Assembly (NCBI GenBank): GCA_020053915.1
Contig: JAGVMG010000053.1
Location: forward strand, 1 to 64,000
Reading direction: 5' to 3'
DNA length: 64,000 bases
DNA from: Parachlamydiales bacterium
GTDB taxonomy: Bacteria; Chlamydiota; Chlamydiia; Chlamydiales; Rhabdochlamydiaceae
Of the stretch, positions 41,152 through 50,343 are shown piece after piece. The notes under the pieces are model-generated. The model saw nothing but the letters and a program-made list of their open reading frames with translations, searched no databases and was not told where the DNA came from. Both the position numbers and the translations under genes were made by a program. Numbering within the stretch: the stretch's first letter is position 1; each line of letters opens with the position of its first letter.

Positions 41152-42063
41152 TCATTGGCTGTCAAGGTTTTTTGGCTCCAATCCCACCGCTCTCTCATAA
41201 ACCGCGCGAGCGCTTTCCACTCCATCCAACATTTTTTCAGCAGTTTTTTCTTTGAACACCGTTTCTAAGGATGTCCTAAATTCTAAGTACTTACGAAGCT
41301 CTAAATAAGGCAAACTCCTAATTTTAACATGAAAAGGCCAGAACAGCGTACCTCCTAGCCCTTCAACATCCTCAACTCGACGTTCCTCTGAAGGGGTGTA
41401 GTAGGCGGTTGGTAAAGATGCCAAACCAAAATCAATAACTACAGCCTTTTTCTTATTCACATCATACATGACATTCCCACCACACAAATGGGCGATGCCG
41501 ATATCACCGTGTACAATATTTTTGGAATGGAGCGCCTTAAGCCCTGCCGTTAGTTGTTGTGAAGCATCCAAAAGATCATTAAATGAAAGAGACTTTACTT
41601 TCTCAGAGGATCGTGAAAAATCGAAGTCATAAAGCTTCAAAATCATGAATGCGGGAAGATCCTTTTCGGTATCGTGAGGAAAAATGGCTTTCGGGGCAGA
41701 AGGAAGCCCGGGCTCATCAGACAAACAGCTATGAATAGTTTGAAGGGTTGCATGTTCTTTTTCAATCGAACAATCTTCTTTAAACCACACATGTTTCACC
41801 GGTTTAAGTGAGGGGCAAGGGACTAAAGTCCCCTTAAAAGGGCTTTTAGGCACACACATTTTACCCGCTTTGCTACGTTGTGTCGGATCTAAAGGATTGA
41901 GTCTGAATACATCGGCAAAGAGTCCAGAACCCAGTTTCTCTCCGAGTGTGTAAGTTCTTTCAGTCGTTATTCCCTCTTTAGTTTTGGTGCGTACAAACGT
42001 ACTTCCATCCACTCTAATCCAATTAGATAATCTGGAACTACTGACAGATCCACTAGCGCTCAT
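41152..42063 (-). CDS. Protein-kinase-like protein with insertion in the catalytic loop
   Basis: 303 residues from the ATG at 42063, preceded by GAGAGG. Glycine loop LGSGLFADVF (44-53); catalytic loop H185-G-D187-I-G-I-A-H-L-C-G-G-N197-V-M; Mg loop D211-F-G. Between Asp187 and Asn197 there are about five extra residues and no lysine at the usual position, so the loop is atypical. It may be a divergent kinase or small-molecule phosphotransferase. The Ser-rich first 20 residues would suit type III secretion. It sits between the conserved yicC and rnhB genes as an insertion relative to Chlamydia and resembles in plan the kinase-like gene at 21804-22562. Confidence 0.7.
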   Translation of the reverse strand: MSASGSVSSSRLSNWIRVDGSTFVRTKTKEGITTERTYTLGEKLGSGLFADVFRLNPLDPTQRSKAGKMCVPKSPFKGTLVPCPSLKPVKHVWFKEDCSIEKEHATLQTIHSCLSDEPGLPSAPKAIFPHDTEKDLPAFMILKLYDFDFSRSSEKVKSLSFNDLLDASQQLTAGLKALHSKNIVHGDIGIAHLCGGNVMYDVNKKKAVVIDFGLASLPTAYYTPSEERRVEDVEGLGGTLFWPFHVKIRSLPYLELRKYLEFRTSLETVFKEKTAEKMLDGVESARAVYERAVGLEPKNLDSQ

Positions 42064-42185
42064 ATATCCTCTCAAAATTGAATATTTATTATTTATTATA
42101 TCAATTAATAATACACAATTACTTAAAAAAAATCAACCACAACACACTGTAAATTTATTAAAGGAAAATAAACAAAATTTTATTT

Positions 42186-42845
42186 TTAATTTAATAAAGT
42201 GACAAATCGCGATTTGAGAGGCTCGAAGGTCATCCGGTGGATGGGACACGGGCCATATTTTTCAAGTGCTCGAAGGTGTTCTTTAGTCCCATAGCCTTTA
42301 TGGCTTAAGAAATTGTATTGAGGCCACTGTTCATGATAGGTCAACATGAGAGCATCTCGGGTCTCTTTAGCAAGGACCGAGGCTGCGGCAATGGATTGGC
42401 AGCGCGTGTCCCCTTTGACAACGGCTAAAGCGGGAAGATCAGTGGAAGGAAGCCTATTGCCATCGACGAGAAGAAAATCAGGTTTGAGCTGCAATGCGGA
42501 AATCGCAAGCAGCATGGCTTGGAAGGTGGCTTGTAAAATATTTACTTGATCAATGATAAGGGCATCGATAATCCCAATGCCGTAATGGATAGAGGAAAGC
42601 GATTTAATTTTTTCAAAGAGAGCGAAGCGCTCTCGAGGAAGGAGTTTTTTGCTATCGTCAATCCCTTCGAGGAGCAGATCCTCTGGAAGGATACACGCAG
42701 CTGCGACAACAGGGCCAGCTAGTGGTCCACGTCCCGCCTCATCGACGCCAGCAATGGCGCGAAATCCTTGAGAGCGGACTTGGGCTTCAATCAAGCAGAG
42801 TTTCTTCAGGCGTTCCATTTCATCAGTTAAGGAAGAGGTAGCCAT
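42186..42845 (-). CDS. rnhB: Ribonuclease HII
   Basis: 219 residues. The catalytic acids appear in VDEAGRGPLAGPVVAAA (D-E) and in FLLVDGNRLPS, with the later KGDTRCQSIAAASVLAKETRD block and HKGYGTKEH close to the C-terminus. It removes ribonucleotides from DNA and RNA primers. It follows rplS on the same strand with 21 bp between, as in Chlamydia. Confidence 0.94.
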   Translation of the reverse strand: MATSSLTDEMERLKKLCLIEAQVRSQGFRAIAGVDEAGRGPLAGPVVAAACILPEDLLLEGIDDSKKLLPRERFALFEKIKSLSSIHYGIGIIDALIIDQVNILQATFQAMLLAISALQLKPDFLLVDGNRLPSTDLPALAVVKGDTRCQSIAAASVLAKETRDALMLTYHEQWPQYNFLSHKGYGTKEHLRALEKYGPCPIHRMTFEPLKSRFVTLLN

Positions 42846-42866
42846 CCGAAACTCTCTTTCGAAGTA

Positions 42867-43283
42867 TTAGGTTGCAGGTTCAGCTTCAGGACCGTTATTG
42901 CTAGCTGCAGCCGCTGCTTTAACTTTACCTGGACCGATCTGTTCTTTAACTTTAGAAGCTTTGCCCGAAGATCCACGGAGATAGTAAAGTTTAGATTTGC
43001 GCACTTTACCGTATTTAACGACTTCGATCTTAGAGATTTTAGGACTGTGGATCAAAAAGACACGCTCGATCCCTGCGCCGTAAGAAAAACGGTAGAGAGA
43101 CATCGTTTCAGAAAGTCCACCACCACGTCTAGCGATCACAGTGCCTTGAAACATCTGAATACGCTCTTTTTCACCCTCGATAATGCGCATGTGGATATTG
43201 ACGGTATCTCCTACGCGGAATACTGGCAGGCTCGTTTTGAGCTGCTCAGCTTCGATTTCTTGAATCTTTAGATTTTGGTTCAT
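42867..43283 (-). CDS. rplS: 50S ribosomal protein L19
   Basis: 138 residues. Core: FRVGDTVNIHMRIIEGEKER and IQMFQGTVIARRGGGLSETM, then KVRKSKLYYLRGSSGKASKV. The C-terminal 20 residues (Ala/Asn rich) extend beyond the usual 115-residue length. It overlaps trmD by 4 bp and belongs to the rpsP-trmD-rplS group. Confidence 0.96.
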   Translation of the reverse strand: MNQNLKIQEIEAEQLKTSLPVFRVGDTVNIHMRIIEGEKERIQMFQGTVIARRGGGLSETMSLYRFSYGAGIERVFLIHSPKISKIEVVKYGKVRKSKLYYLRGSSGKASKVKEQIGPGKVKAAAAASNNGPEAEPAT

Positions 43284-43963
43284 TGCTTTTCCTCACTTAT
43301 GTGTAAATCTGGGCGCACGAGTCGCGTTTTTTCAACAGCTTTTCTTTTGCGCCATTTTTCAATTTCTGCATGGTTTCCCTGTCTTAACACCTCGGGGACC
43401 GACCTCCCTTCAAAGACCACAGGGCGCGTGTAGCAAGGCCCATCAAAGATCCCGTCCTGGAAGGAATCTTGATAAGCAGCCTCTTCATGTCCTAGGACGC
43501 CAGGGACAAACCGAGAGACCGCATCGACAAGAACAATCGAAGCTAAACATCCATTCGTGAGGACGTAGTCTCCAATGCTGATCTCTTCATCGACCTCTGT
43601 TTCAATCACCCGCTCATCAAGTCCTTCATAATGGCCACAGACCAAAATGAGATGAGGACACTCTGCTAACCGTTGACATGTCGCCGCATCGAACAGCTTA
43701 CCTTGCGGCGAGAGATAGACCACATGGGAATTCTCTCGCTTAACATGTCTTATCGCCTGAGTCATCGGCTCTGGCATTAAAACCATTCCCGGACCGCCCC
43801 CAAAGGGCCGGTCATCTACTTTTCGATGCTTTCCTTCTGCAAACGCACGAATATCGGTCAATTGGATCTCAATCAACCCCTTGTCTTGGGCGCGCTTTAG
43901 GATGCTAGCTCCAAAAGGGCCTTCGAAATACTCGGGGAATAGGGAAAGGATGTCAAAGCGCAT
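43280..43963 (-). CDS. trmD: tRNA (guanine-N1)-methyltransferase
   Basis: 227 residues of SPOUT fold. Trefoil-knot segments LSPQGKLFDAATCQRLAECP and ILVCGHYEGLDERVIE, followed by EISIGDYVLTNGCLA, form the SAM site. DDRPFGGGPGMVLMPEP and the PVVFEGRSVPEVLRQGNHAE segment are also present. It makes m1G37 in tRNAs. The start overlaps nothing; rpsP ends 8 bp upstream. Confidence 0.95.
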   Translation of the reverse strand: MRFDILSLFPEYFEGPFGASILKRAQDKGLIEIQLTDIRAFAEGKHRKVDDRPFGGGPGMVLMPEPMTQAIRHVKRENSHVVYLSPQGKLFDAATCQRLAECPHLILVCGHYEGLDERVIETEVDEEISIGDYVLTNGCLASIVLVDAVSRFVPGVLGHEEAAYQDSFQDGIFDGPCYTRPVVFEGRSVPEVLRQGNHAEIEKWRKRKAVEKTRLVRPDLHISEEKQ

Positions 43964-43971
43964 GAGTTTTC

Positions 43972-44298
43972 TTAAGCGCTCTCTTTTTTCAGAGATCTCC
44001 TCTTAGCAGCTTCCTTAACACGCTTTGTGTGTTTTTGAGCGCGGATCTCTTTCACGACATCTGGAGCAACTTTGACGAGCAAAGATTCAGCGTTTGGAGT
44101 CAGTACAGCGCCTTGTCCCAACCAAAAACGGATTCGATCTGCATTGACTTGGACATTGTTCGCAGCGTCAAACGGGTTGTACCAGCCCACCATTTCTAAA
44201 TATTTCCCATCGCGCGGCACACGGATGTCTGTAACGACTAAGCGATAAGTCTGGCGATTAGCACGCCCGTGTTGTCGCAAACGAATTTTTACTGCCAT
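43972..44298 (-). CDS. rpsP: 30S ribosomal protein S16
   Basis: 108 residues: MAVKIRLRQHGRANRQTYRL and VVTDIRVPRDGKYLEMVGWYNP are the family start. The C-terminus is lysine/arginine rich. It is the first of rpsP-trmD-rplS, with ffh 32 bp upstream on the same strand. Confidence 0.96.
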   Translation of the reverse strand: MAVKIRLRQHGRANRQTYRLVVTDIRVPRDGKYLEMVGWYNPFDAANNVQVNADRIRFWLGQGAVLTPNAESLLVKVAPDVVKEIRAQKHTKRVKEAAKRRSLKKESA

Positions 44299-44330
44299 AA
44301 TTCACTTCTCCTCAAGTTGACATTTTAAGT

Positions 44331-45680
44331 TTAGTTCCAGGGAAAGTTACCTGGGGTGGGGAGCTTGCCCCCCTTCTTCATCATTTGATTTTTTAAGCCC
44401 GGCATCTCTTTACAGAACTGCTTGAGCCGCTTGAATCCTTTAACCATGCGGTTCACATCGTCGATCGTCGTTCCACTTCCCATCGCAATACGACGGCGCC
44501 GACTCGGCAAGAGATCCACTCTTTCCTGCCTCTCTTTAAGAGTCATGGAAGAGATCATCGCTTCAATTTTATTAAATTCCTTCTCGTCAATGTCCATTTC
44601 GCCAAGACCGGACATTCCAGGAAGCATCTTGAGCAAGCTCTTTAACGAGCCCATCTTTTTGACCATGCCCATTTGACGTAAGTAATCATCGTAGGTAAAG
44701 GAAGCTTTAAGCAATTTTTTCTCGAGAGCTTCCCCTTCTTCTTTATCCATCACCTCTTCCGCTTTACGGACAAGGTTGATCACATCGCCCATTCCCAAAA
44801 TACGATCGGCCATCGACTGAGGATTGAAGACTTGGATATCTCCAATTTTCTCGCCGATCCCCTCGAATTTCAAAGGCTTAAGCGTGACCTCGCGGATCGA
44901 AATCGCAGCACCAGCTCTAGCACTGCCATCGAGCATGGTTAAAATCGTTCCGGTAATCTGAATTCTTTTGTCGAATTCTGCAGCGGTCTTGACAGCATCT
45001 TGACCTGTTGCAGCGCTCGCAACAAAAAGGATTTCGTGCGGCTCGACACTCGCCTTGATCTTTTCCAGCTGCTCCATCAAATCATCATCGATGTGTAAGC
45101 GACCCGCTGTATCGACGATCAGGACATCAAAACCTTCCATTTTGGCTTTTTGCAATGCTTTTTCAGCAACACGTACAGGATTCGATTCCCCGTCGATCGA
45201 AAAGACAGGAACATCGATTTGTAGAGCTAATCGCTTCAATTGTTCGACAGCAGCAGGACGCTGCAGGTCACAAGCCGCGAGGAGCACTTTTTTGCCCGCA
45301 TGTTTTTTCTGAAGATAAGCTGCCAATTTAGCGCAGTGCGTTGTCTTCCCCGATCCTTGCAATCCGCAAAGCAGTATGACTGTCGGCTGAGATGCGAAGT
45401 TAAGAGGAGCTTCTTCTGCACCCATTAAAGCGACAAGTTCCTCATGAACCACTTTGATAAACTGCTGTCCCGGTGTCACAGACTTCGTTACAGCATCGCC
45501 CATCGCTTTTTCTTTGACGCGTTTCACAAAGCTGCTCGCAACAGTGTAATTCACATCTGCATCGAGTAGAGCCAAGCGCACTTGACGAACAGCATCTGCG
45601 ACATTGTCGTCGGTCAGTGCTTTCTTACCGCTTAAACCGGAAAAAAGATGCTGGAACTTTTCTGTTAGCGCGCCAAACAT
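44331..45680 (-). CDS. ffh: Signal recognition particle protein Ffh (SRP54)
   Basis: 449 residues. NG domain with P-loop LCGLQGSGKTTHCAKLA, DTAGRLHIDD and TKLDG-equivalent TMLDGSARAGA. The M domain (about 300-449) contains PGMSGLGEMD, SRRRRIAMGSGTTIDDVNRM for 4.5S RNA binding and ends with a glycine/proline tail. It targets nascent membrane and secreted proteins. The usual TKLDG lysine is replaced by M in TMLDG, a difference worth noting because that Lys contacts guanine. Confidence 0.95.
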   Translation of the reverse strand: MFGALTEKFQHLFSGLSGKKALTDDNVADAVRQVRLALLDADVNYTVASSFVKRVKEKAMGDAVTKSVTPGQQFIKVVHEELVALMGAEEAPLNFASQPTVILLCGLQGSGKTTHCAKLAAYLQKKHAGKKVLLAACDLQRPAAVEQLKRLALQIDVPVFSIDGESNPVRVAEKALQKAKMEGFDVLIVDTAGRLHIDDDLMEQLEKIKASVEPHEILFVASAATGQDAVKTAAEFDKRIQITGTILTMLDGSARAGAAISIREVTLKPLKFEGIGEKIGDIQVFNPQSMADRILGMGDVINLVRKAEEVMDKEEGEALEKKLLKASFTYDDYLRQMGMVKKMGSLKSLLKMLPGMSGLGEMDIDEKEFNKIEAMISSMTLKERQERVDLLPSRRRRIAMGSGTTIDDVNRMVKGFKRLKQFCKEMPGLKNQMMKKGGKLPTPGNFPWN

Positions 45681-45771
45681 AAAACCAAAATTTTAAATAT
45701 ACTAAATTTACCACACGTCTTAAAACGAAACAGCATGGGATTTAAAGTTGCTTTATAGGATAGAGGGAAAC

Positions 45772-46620
45772 TCATTCGAATTCAAGGAAAAAGAAGCGGT
45801 CGTGGCCCGCCCAATCCTTCTCCAGAGATTTTGCCTTCCAATGACTTGCAGAAAACAGAGAAGAGACCACCTCTCCCTGGCTGCAACCGATCTCTAAACA
45901 GACAAGAGCCCCTGGGTTCAAAAAAGGAGGCAATTCAAAAGCTAACCTCTTATAAAAGAGATTTCCGCTCTCCCCGCCGACAAGAGCCATTTTAGGCTCA
46001 AATAAACGAACAGAAGGATCCAACTCATTAAAATCTTTTTGAGAAATATACGGAGGATTACAGAGAACGAGATCGGCTGTACGCCCCTGAAAAGGCGCTA
46101 AAAGATCTCCATGCAAAAAATCGACTTGAAGATCATTGCGCATACAATTTTTTTGAGCCACCTGCAACGCATCCGTCGACAGATCAGATAGAGTCACAGA
46201 CAGTTCGGGAAACGCCTTTTTCAAACCTAAGCCCAAACAGCCCGACCCACAGCAAAGATCCCACGCTTGCAGGCCCACCACATTCTTGGATCTCAATCGT
46301 TCACAAACTTTATCGAGCAAAATTTCCGTCTCAGGGCGCGGGATCAAAACAGCGGGAGTGACGCTTAACGTACAATCGTAAAAAGCCAGTTCTCCCATGA
46401 TATACTCTAACGGCTCTCCCTGCGCTTTGCGCTTTAACAGCGCGCGATAGATCGACAGCTCGTCCTCTTCCAAAGGGCGATCGAATTGCAAATAGAGGTC
46501 TAAACGGGGCAATTTGAGCACATAGGACATCAAATTTTCTGCGTGAGCGCGTGCGCGCGGATCATTTTTTTCTTTGAGATACTGGGTGGATAACTTGAGA
46601 ATGTCACCAAGAGACTTCAT
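45772..46620 (-). CDS. prmC: Release-factor glutamine methyltransferase PrmC (HemK)
   Basis: 282 residues. SAM site [15 protein letters not shown], catalytic NPPY in [10 protein letters not shown], and LIPRPETE before it. It methylates the Gln of the GGQ motif in release factors. It overlaps the end of prfA by 4 bp, so the enzyme and its substrate are co-translated. The SAM block has two Cys (DLCCGSG) where most have DLGTGSG. Confidence 0.94.
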   Translation of the reverse strand: MKSLGDILKLSTQYLKEKNDPRARAHAENLMSYVLKLPRLDLYLQFDRPLEEDELSIYRALLKRKAQGEPLEYIMGELAFYDCTLSVTPAVLIPRPETEILLDKVCERLRSKNVVGLQAWDLCCGSGCLGLGLKKAFPELSVTLSDLSTDALQVAQKNCMRNDLQVDFLHGDLLAPFQGRTADLVLCNPPYISQKDFNELDPSVRLFEPKMALVGGESGNLFYKRLAFELPPFLNPGALVCLEIGCSQGEVVSSLFSASHWKAKSLEKDWAGHDRFFFLEFE

Positions 46621-47711
46621 TCTACGCCCATCTTGGCGCGCTCATTGAGAGCTGCAAGCTTTTCTTGGTGAAAATAGGCGACAAGACCTTCGGTGATATC
46701 ATCGAGATCCCCGTCCATGACCAAGTTGAGCTTGTAGAGCGTCAAATCGATCCGATGGTCCGTGACTCGATTTTGCGAAAAATTATAGGTTCGAATACGC
46801 TCTGAGCGATCACCGGAGCCGACTTGCGAAGAGCGCAATGAGGCCATTTCTTTGTCTGCTTTCTTTCGTTTTTCTTCTGCAATTTTTGCAGTAAGTAAAC
46901 GCATCGCCTTGTCTTTATTCTTGTGCTGGGAGCGCTCTTCTTGACAATAGACGACAGTCCCTGTGGGAAGGTGGGTAATCCGAACAGCTGAGTCGGTCGT
47001 ATTTACGTGCTGACCGCCCGCACCTGAGGCGCGGTACGTATCGATTTTTAATTCTCTTTCATCGAGAACAATCTTCTCTTCTTCATCAGGCTCCATCAAA
47101 ACCGCAACAGTAATCGCAGAAGTGTGAACGCGCCCTTGAGCTTCTGTCTTTGGAACACGCTGAACACGATGCGTGCCCGCTTCATACTGCATATATCGAT
47201 GGACATTCAGTCCTGAAAGCACCATCACATACTCTTTAAAGCCGCCCATTTCTGACTCAGCGCAGGAAAGAAGTTCATACTTCCACCCCTTTTTGTCCGC
47301 ATATTGCTTATACATTCGGACACAATCGCCGACAAAGATCGCGGCTTCATCCCCTCCAGTGCCTGCACGCAACTCGACAATCACATTGCGGTTATCATGC
47401 GGATCTGGCGGGATGAGTAATGCTTCTAACTTCTTTGAATTGGAAGCGATCTCTTGTTCCAGTAAAGCAACCTCTTCGCGGATCACTTCCTGAAACTCAG
47501 GATCTTTCTCTGTTTTTTGAAGCTGCAGGTTTTCCTCGAGCTGGCGTTTTTGTGTTTCCACTCTTTGCCAATGGTCTTTCACATCGGTAAGATACGCGTG
47601 CTCCTGGGCTAATTCGCGGTATAGCTTTTGATCAGCGAGTAGATCGCTTTGACCTAAAAGCTGCTCCACCTTCTCAAATCGCTTGAGAAGTTTGCGAATT
47701 TGCTCCTCCAT
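46617..47711 (-). CDS. prfA: Peptide chain release factor 1
   Basis: 364 residues. The P-x-T anticodon-like motif appears as PKT in [16 protein letters not shown] (RF2 would have SPF), and the GGQ loop as [10 protein letters not shown]. It reads UAA and UAG. It is upstream of prmC with a 4-bp overlap, and rpmE is next upstream. Confidence 0.95.
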   Translation of the reverse strand: MEEQIRKLLKRFEKVEQLLGQSDLLADQKLYRELAQEHAYLTDVKDHWQRVETQKRQLEENLQLQKTEKDPEFQEVIREEVALLEQEIASNSKKLEALLIPPDPHDNRNVIVELRAGTGGDEAAIFVGDCVRMYKQYADKKGWKYELLSCAESEMGGFKEYVMVLSGLNVHRYMQYEAGTHRVQRVPKTEAQGRVHTSAITVAVLMEPDEEEKIVLDERELKIDTYRASGAGGQHVNTTDSAVRITHLPTGTVVYCQEERSQHKNKDKAMRLLTAKIAEEKRKKADKEMASLRSSQVGSGDRSERIRTYNFSQNRVTDHRIDLTLYKLNLVMDGDLDDITEGLVAYFHQEKLAALNERAKMGVE

Positions 47712-47739
47712 AGTTTAAACCTGCAGAATGATCGAAATT

Positions 47740-48051
47740 TTAGGTCGTTTTCTTCTTGCGAACAACTTTCTTTTTGTCAGCTTCAACAGCTTCTTCTACT
47801 GGCTTCTCAGGCTTTTTCGCATAACGCTTCACAAACTTATCGACGCGTCCTTCGGAGTCAAGTAACTGCTTGCTTCCTGTGAAGAATGGGTGGGATGCAG
47901 AAGAGATCGGCATGCGATAGACAGGGTATTCTTTCCCTTCATACGTTTCCTTCTCTTTTGGCTGTAGTGTGCTCCCACAGATGAACTTAAACCCCGTGGA
48001 AGAATCGACAAATAGAACTTCCTGATACGGAGGATGACCTTGCTTTTTCAT
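47740..48051 (-). CDS. rpmE: 50S ribosomal protein L31 (type B-like)
   Basis: 103 residues: [48 protein letters not shown] and KFVKRYA are L31 hallmarks. Only one Cys (in FICGS) of the four zinc cysteines of type A is present, so it is of the zinc-free type B. The Lys/Glu-rich tail (about 80-103) is extra. It is next to prfA. Confidence 0.93.
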   Translation of the reverse strand: MKKQGHPPYQEVLFVDSSTGFKFICGSTLQPKEKETYEGKEYPVYRMPISSASHPFFTGSKQLLDSEGRVDKFVKRYAKKPEKPVEEAVEADKKKVVRKKKTT

Positions 48052-48172
48052 AACCTCAAAACTCCTTAAAAAATTACGATTTGCATGAAGTAAAGCGCAA
48101 TGTTAGATAAAAAACAAGAACTTTTGAAATGAAAAGCAACCTCATTTCGCACCTTGCAGTTCTGCTAAAAAA

Positions 48173-48388
48173 TTAACTATCTCGTTCTTTCGCCAAATAA
48201 GCCATGCGGGCTGTCATGAGACCTTCGAGAACCCCCTCTTCATACCGAAAATAGGGGTGATTTTCCAATTCAGGGAAGTCATTAGGCTGTAACAGATCGT
48301 CATCGGTTAGGCCTGGAACGATCTCGCTGGCACATCTTTTCACTTTTTCTCTTTGAGCTACGATCAAAGTTTCAAATAAGTTCTGCAC
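48173..48388 (-). CDS. Small conserved chlamydial protein downstream of tadA
   Basis: 71 residues, acidic. It overlaps the end of tadA by 17 bp on the same strand, so it is coupled. EIVPGLTDDDLLQPNDFPEL followed by ENHPYFRYEEGVLEGLM is a compact conserved-looking region. Chlamydia trachomatis has a small hypothetical gene next to its tadA-like gene (CT845, from memory), which this probably matches. No function is known. Confidence 0.7.
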   Translation of the reverse strand: MQNLFETLIVAQREKVKRCASEIVPGLTDDDLLQPNDFPELENHPYFRYEEGVLEGLMTARMAYLAKERDS

Positions 48389-48845
48389 TTAAGTTCTCCT
48401 CTCTGCGTTTGCGAAAAAATTGGCGCATCAGCTCGGCACATTCCTCTTTCAGAATCCCTGTCCGCACCTCCATACGATGGATCGGATGGGGCTGATCGAG
48501 CAGATTGACCCAGCTTCCATGAGCACCGTGACGCAGGTCTGGAGCGCCCCAAACCAACACCCCGACGCGCGCTAAGAGCATCCCGCCAGCACACATGGCA
48601 CACGGCTCGAGGGTGCAATAGAGACTGGCGTCTAAAAGGCGCCAATTCCCAAGAACGCGGGATCCTTCTTTTAAGCAGATCATCTCCGCGTGCAAAGAGG
48701 CATCCCGCTCCCGCTCAACCAAGTTATGCGCAGAGGCAATGACCTTGTCTTGGTAAACAAGAACAGCACCGACAGGAACCTCCCCTGCTGCTGCTGCTTT
48801 CTCTGCCTCTTGGATTGCAAGACGCATCCACATCTCATCGGACAC
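48372..48845 (-). CDS. tadA: tRNA-specific adenosine deaminase
   Basis: 157 residues of the cytidine-deaminase superfamily. Zinc motif H-A-E-M (SLHAEMICL) and P-C-A-M-C (EPCAMCAGG). GEVPVGAVLVYQDKVIASAHN is the typical start region. It makes inosine at A34 of tRNA-Arg(ACG). The start overlaps the upstream gene by 11 bp. Confidence 0.93.
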   Translation of the reverse strand: MSDEMWMRLAIQEAEKAAAAGEVPVGAVLVYQDKVIASAHNLVERERDASLHAEMICLKEGSRVLGNWRLLDASLYCTLEPCAMCAGGMLLARVGVLVWGAPDLRHGAHGSWVNLLDQPHPIHRMEVRTGILKEECAELMRQFFRKRREENLSAELI

Positions 48846-49509
48846 AGCTAAGTTCCCCTAATTTTTTATGCAGCTGGGAGATTTGTTTTTTCATCCCTTC
48901 CATATCTACGACATATTTCTTTTCTAGCCCTTGGAGGCGCTTTTCATATTTATCTGTCATTTTCTGGATCATCGATTCGTAGCGCGCCTTCACGCTTTCA
49001 ACGGTCTCCCCTTCCACTTTAACTGCAGGAGAGGTTTCAACTTCTGCTTCAGCTGCAGCTCTTAGCTGTTCATAAGCCTTTTGACTAAAACGCACCGCAT
49101 TGAGAACAGCAAAGATATAGGTGCGTTTTGCGCCGAAGTGCTGTGTAGCCGTTTTGAGCATGTTTGTTTCAACGCCCTCCGGAATCACTTCGATTTGATC
49201 AAACTGAGGATTGATTTTCGTAAGCTCTGTCGCAAAAAATTGGTAAATCTCCGCATTTTTCATGACCCAACGAGCTCCTGCCCACTCAGCAAACGCTTCG
49301 TTGCCGTCTGAAATTTCTTGGGTACACGCTTGAACGAGATCCTCATTTGTGAGCTTTTCTACGTTTTTTTTCTGAAAATGTTTGTGGACAAACTGAGGAT
49401 TTTGACGTAAATACTCCCCTTTAAGGTCCTTCTTAATTAATTGAAAAATCTCTGCTGCCCAAGGAGCGAGCTTACCAAACTTTACTTGAGATGGATCTTC
49501 TTGAATCAT
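48835..49509 (-). CDS. Conserved chlamydial protein with C-terminal coiled coil
   Basis: 224 residues from the Met at 49509, which follows GAAGGG; the frame is open 39 bp further upstream. The N-terminal 160 residues are soluble and helical (KLAPWAAEIFQLIKKDLKGE; AEWAGARWVMKNAEIYQFFA). The last 60 residues form a coiled coil (ESMIQKMTDKYEKRLQGLEK). It overlaps tadA by 11 bp. Chlamydia has hypothetical genes in this slot, one of which (CT847) is a reported type III-secreted protein; whether this is its counterpart is not certain. Confidence 0.7.
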   Translation of the reverse strand: MIQEDPSQVKFGKLAPWAAEIFQLIKKDLKGEYLRQNPQFVHKHFQKKNVEKLTNEDLVQACTQEISDGNEAFAEWAGARWVMKNAEIYQFFATELTKINPQFDQIEVIPEGVETNMLKTATQHFGAKRTYIFAVLNAVRFSQKAYEQLRAAAEAEVETSPAVKVEGETVESVKARYESMIQKMTDKYEKRLQGLEKKYVVDMEGMKKQISQLHKKLGELSCVR

Positions 49510-49621
49510 TTTTTTCCCTTCTGTGGTAGAATGTCTCGTAGAGTTCATGTAAACTTAAGACTGTGCACTCAAATTGTCAATAGGAAAGACCCATTGCAAA
49601 AGAGGATCTTGTAATCATTAT

Positions 49622-49672
49622 ATGAAATGTTTTGATTTCAAAATTAAAAATTGAATCAACACGACATTTCAT
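49622..49672. repeat. Imperfect inverted repeat upstream of rpsO
   Basis: ATGAAATGT at 49622 and ACATTTCAT ending at 49672 pair perfectly, and an inner TTGAT-TTCAA/TTGAATCAA pair extends the stem with small bulges. It lies in the 300-bp divergent region between the coiled-coil gene and rpsO. It may be an operator or the stem of an untranslated RNA. Confidence 0.35.
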
Positions 49673-49813
49673 AGAAAAAATGATCTTCGGCAACACAATT
49701 GTGATTTTAGGGTTGATCTCATAAAGGCGTTCAGGTACAATAAAGTCAATGTTTTACAACTTAAAAGTTTGTCTACCTTTTTGTAAACTCTCAATCACGG
49801 GGAGATGTTTTAA

Positions 49814-50083
49814 ATGTCTTTAGATAAGGGTACCAAGGAAGAAATTACCAAGAAGTTCCAACTTCACGAAAAAGATACAGGATCAGCGGATGTCCAGATC
49901 GCTATCCTTACTGAGAGAATCGCGGAATTGACAGAACACCTCAAGTTAGCGCCTAAGGATCATGCATCCCGCCTGGCGTTGCTTAAGCTCGTTGGACAGC
50001 GTCGTAAGCTGCTCGACTATCTCAATTCCACGGACACAAAGCGCTACCAAAGCTTAATTGTCCGTCTCAACCTCCGTAAGTAA
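49814..50083 (+). CDS. rpsO: 30S ribosomal protein S15
   Basis: 89 residues: [20 protein letters not shown] and [22 protein letters not shown], then [22 protein letters not shown] are the family pattern. GGGGAGAT precedes the start. It is followed by a strong terminator and then pnp, the usual bacterial rpsO-pnp order. Confidence 0.97.
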   Translation: MSLDKGTKEEITKKFQLHEKDTGSADVQIAILTERIAELTEHLKLAPKDHASRLALLKLVGQRRKLLDYLNSTDTKRYQSLIVRLNLRK

Positions 50084-50104
50084 CTTTAGATTTTTCTCTT
50101 AGTT

Positions 50105-50139
50105 AAAAAACCGCTTAAGGATCCTTAAGCGGTTTTTTT
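50105..50139 (+). terminator. Intrinsic terminator of rpsO
   Basis: CCGCTTAAGGA and TCCTTAAGCGG form a perfect palindrome (50111-50132) flanked by A6 and T7, so it could stop transcription from both sides. It separates rpsO from pnp. Confidence 0.9.
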
Positions 50140-50343
50140 ATGCTTAAATTTTGCAAGCTGGCTCAAATATCCCCTATCCTGATATAGTCCCTTAACTTCA
50201 GCTCTAAAGGATTAGAGTTGATATGACACCAATCGGCTGTCTGGCAGGGATGAAATGCCCAACTGTCGAGAAAATTTTTTTCTCCACACTTGGTCAATTC
50301 ATCCTCCGTCAGCTCCACTACATTATTATTTTTAGGAGAACAC

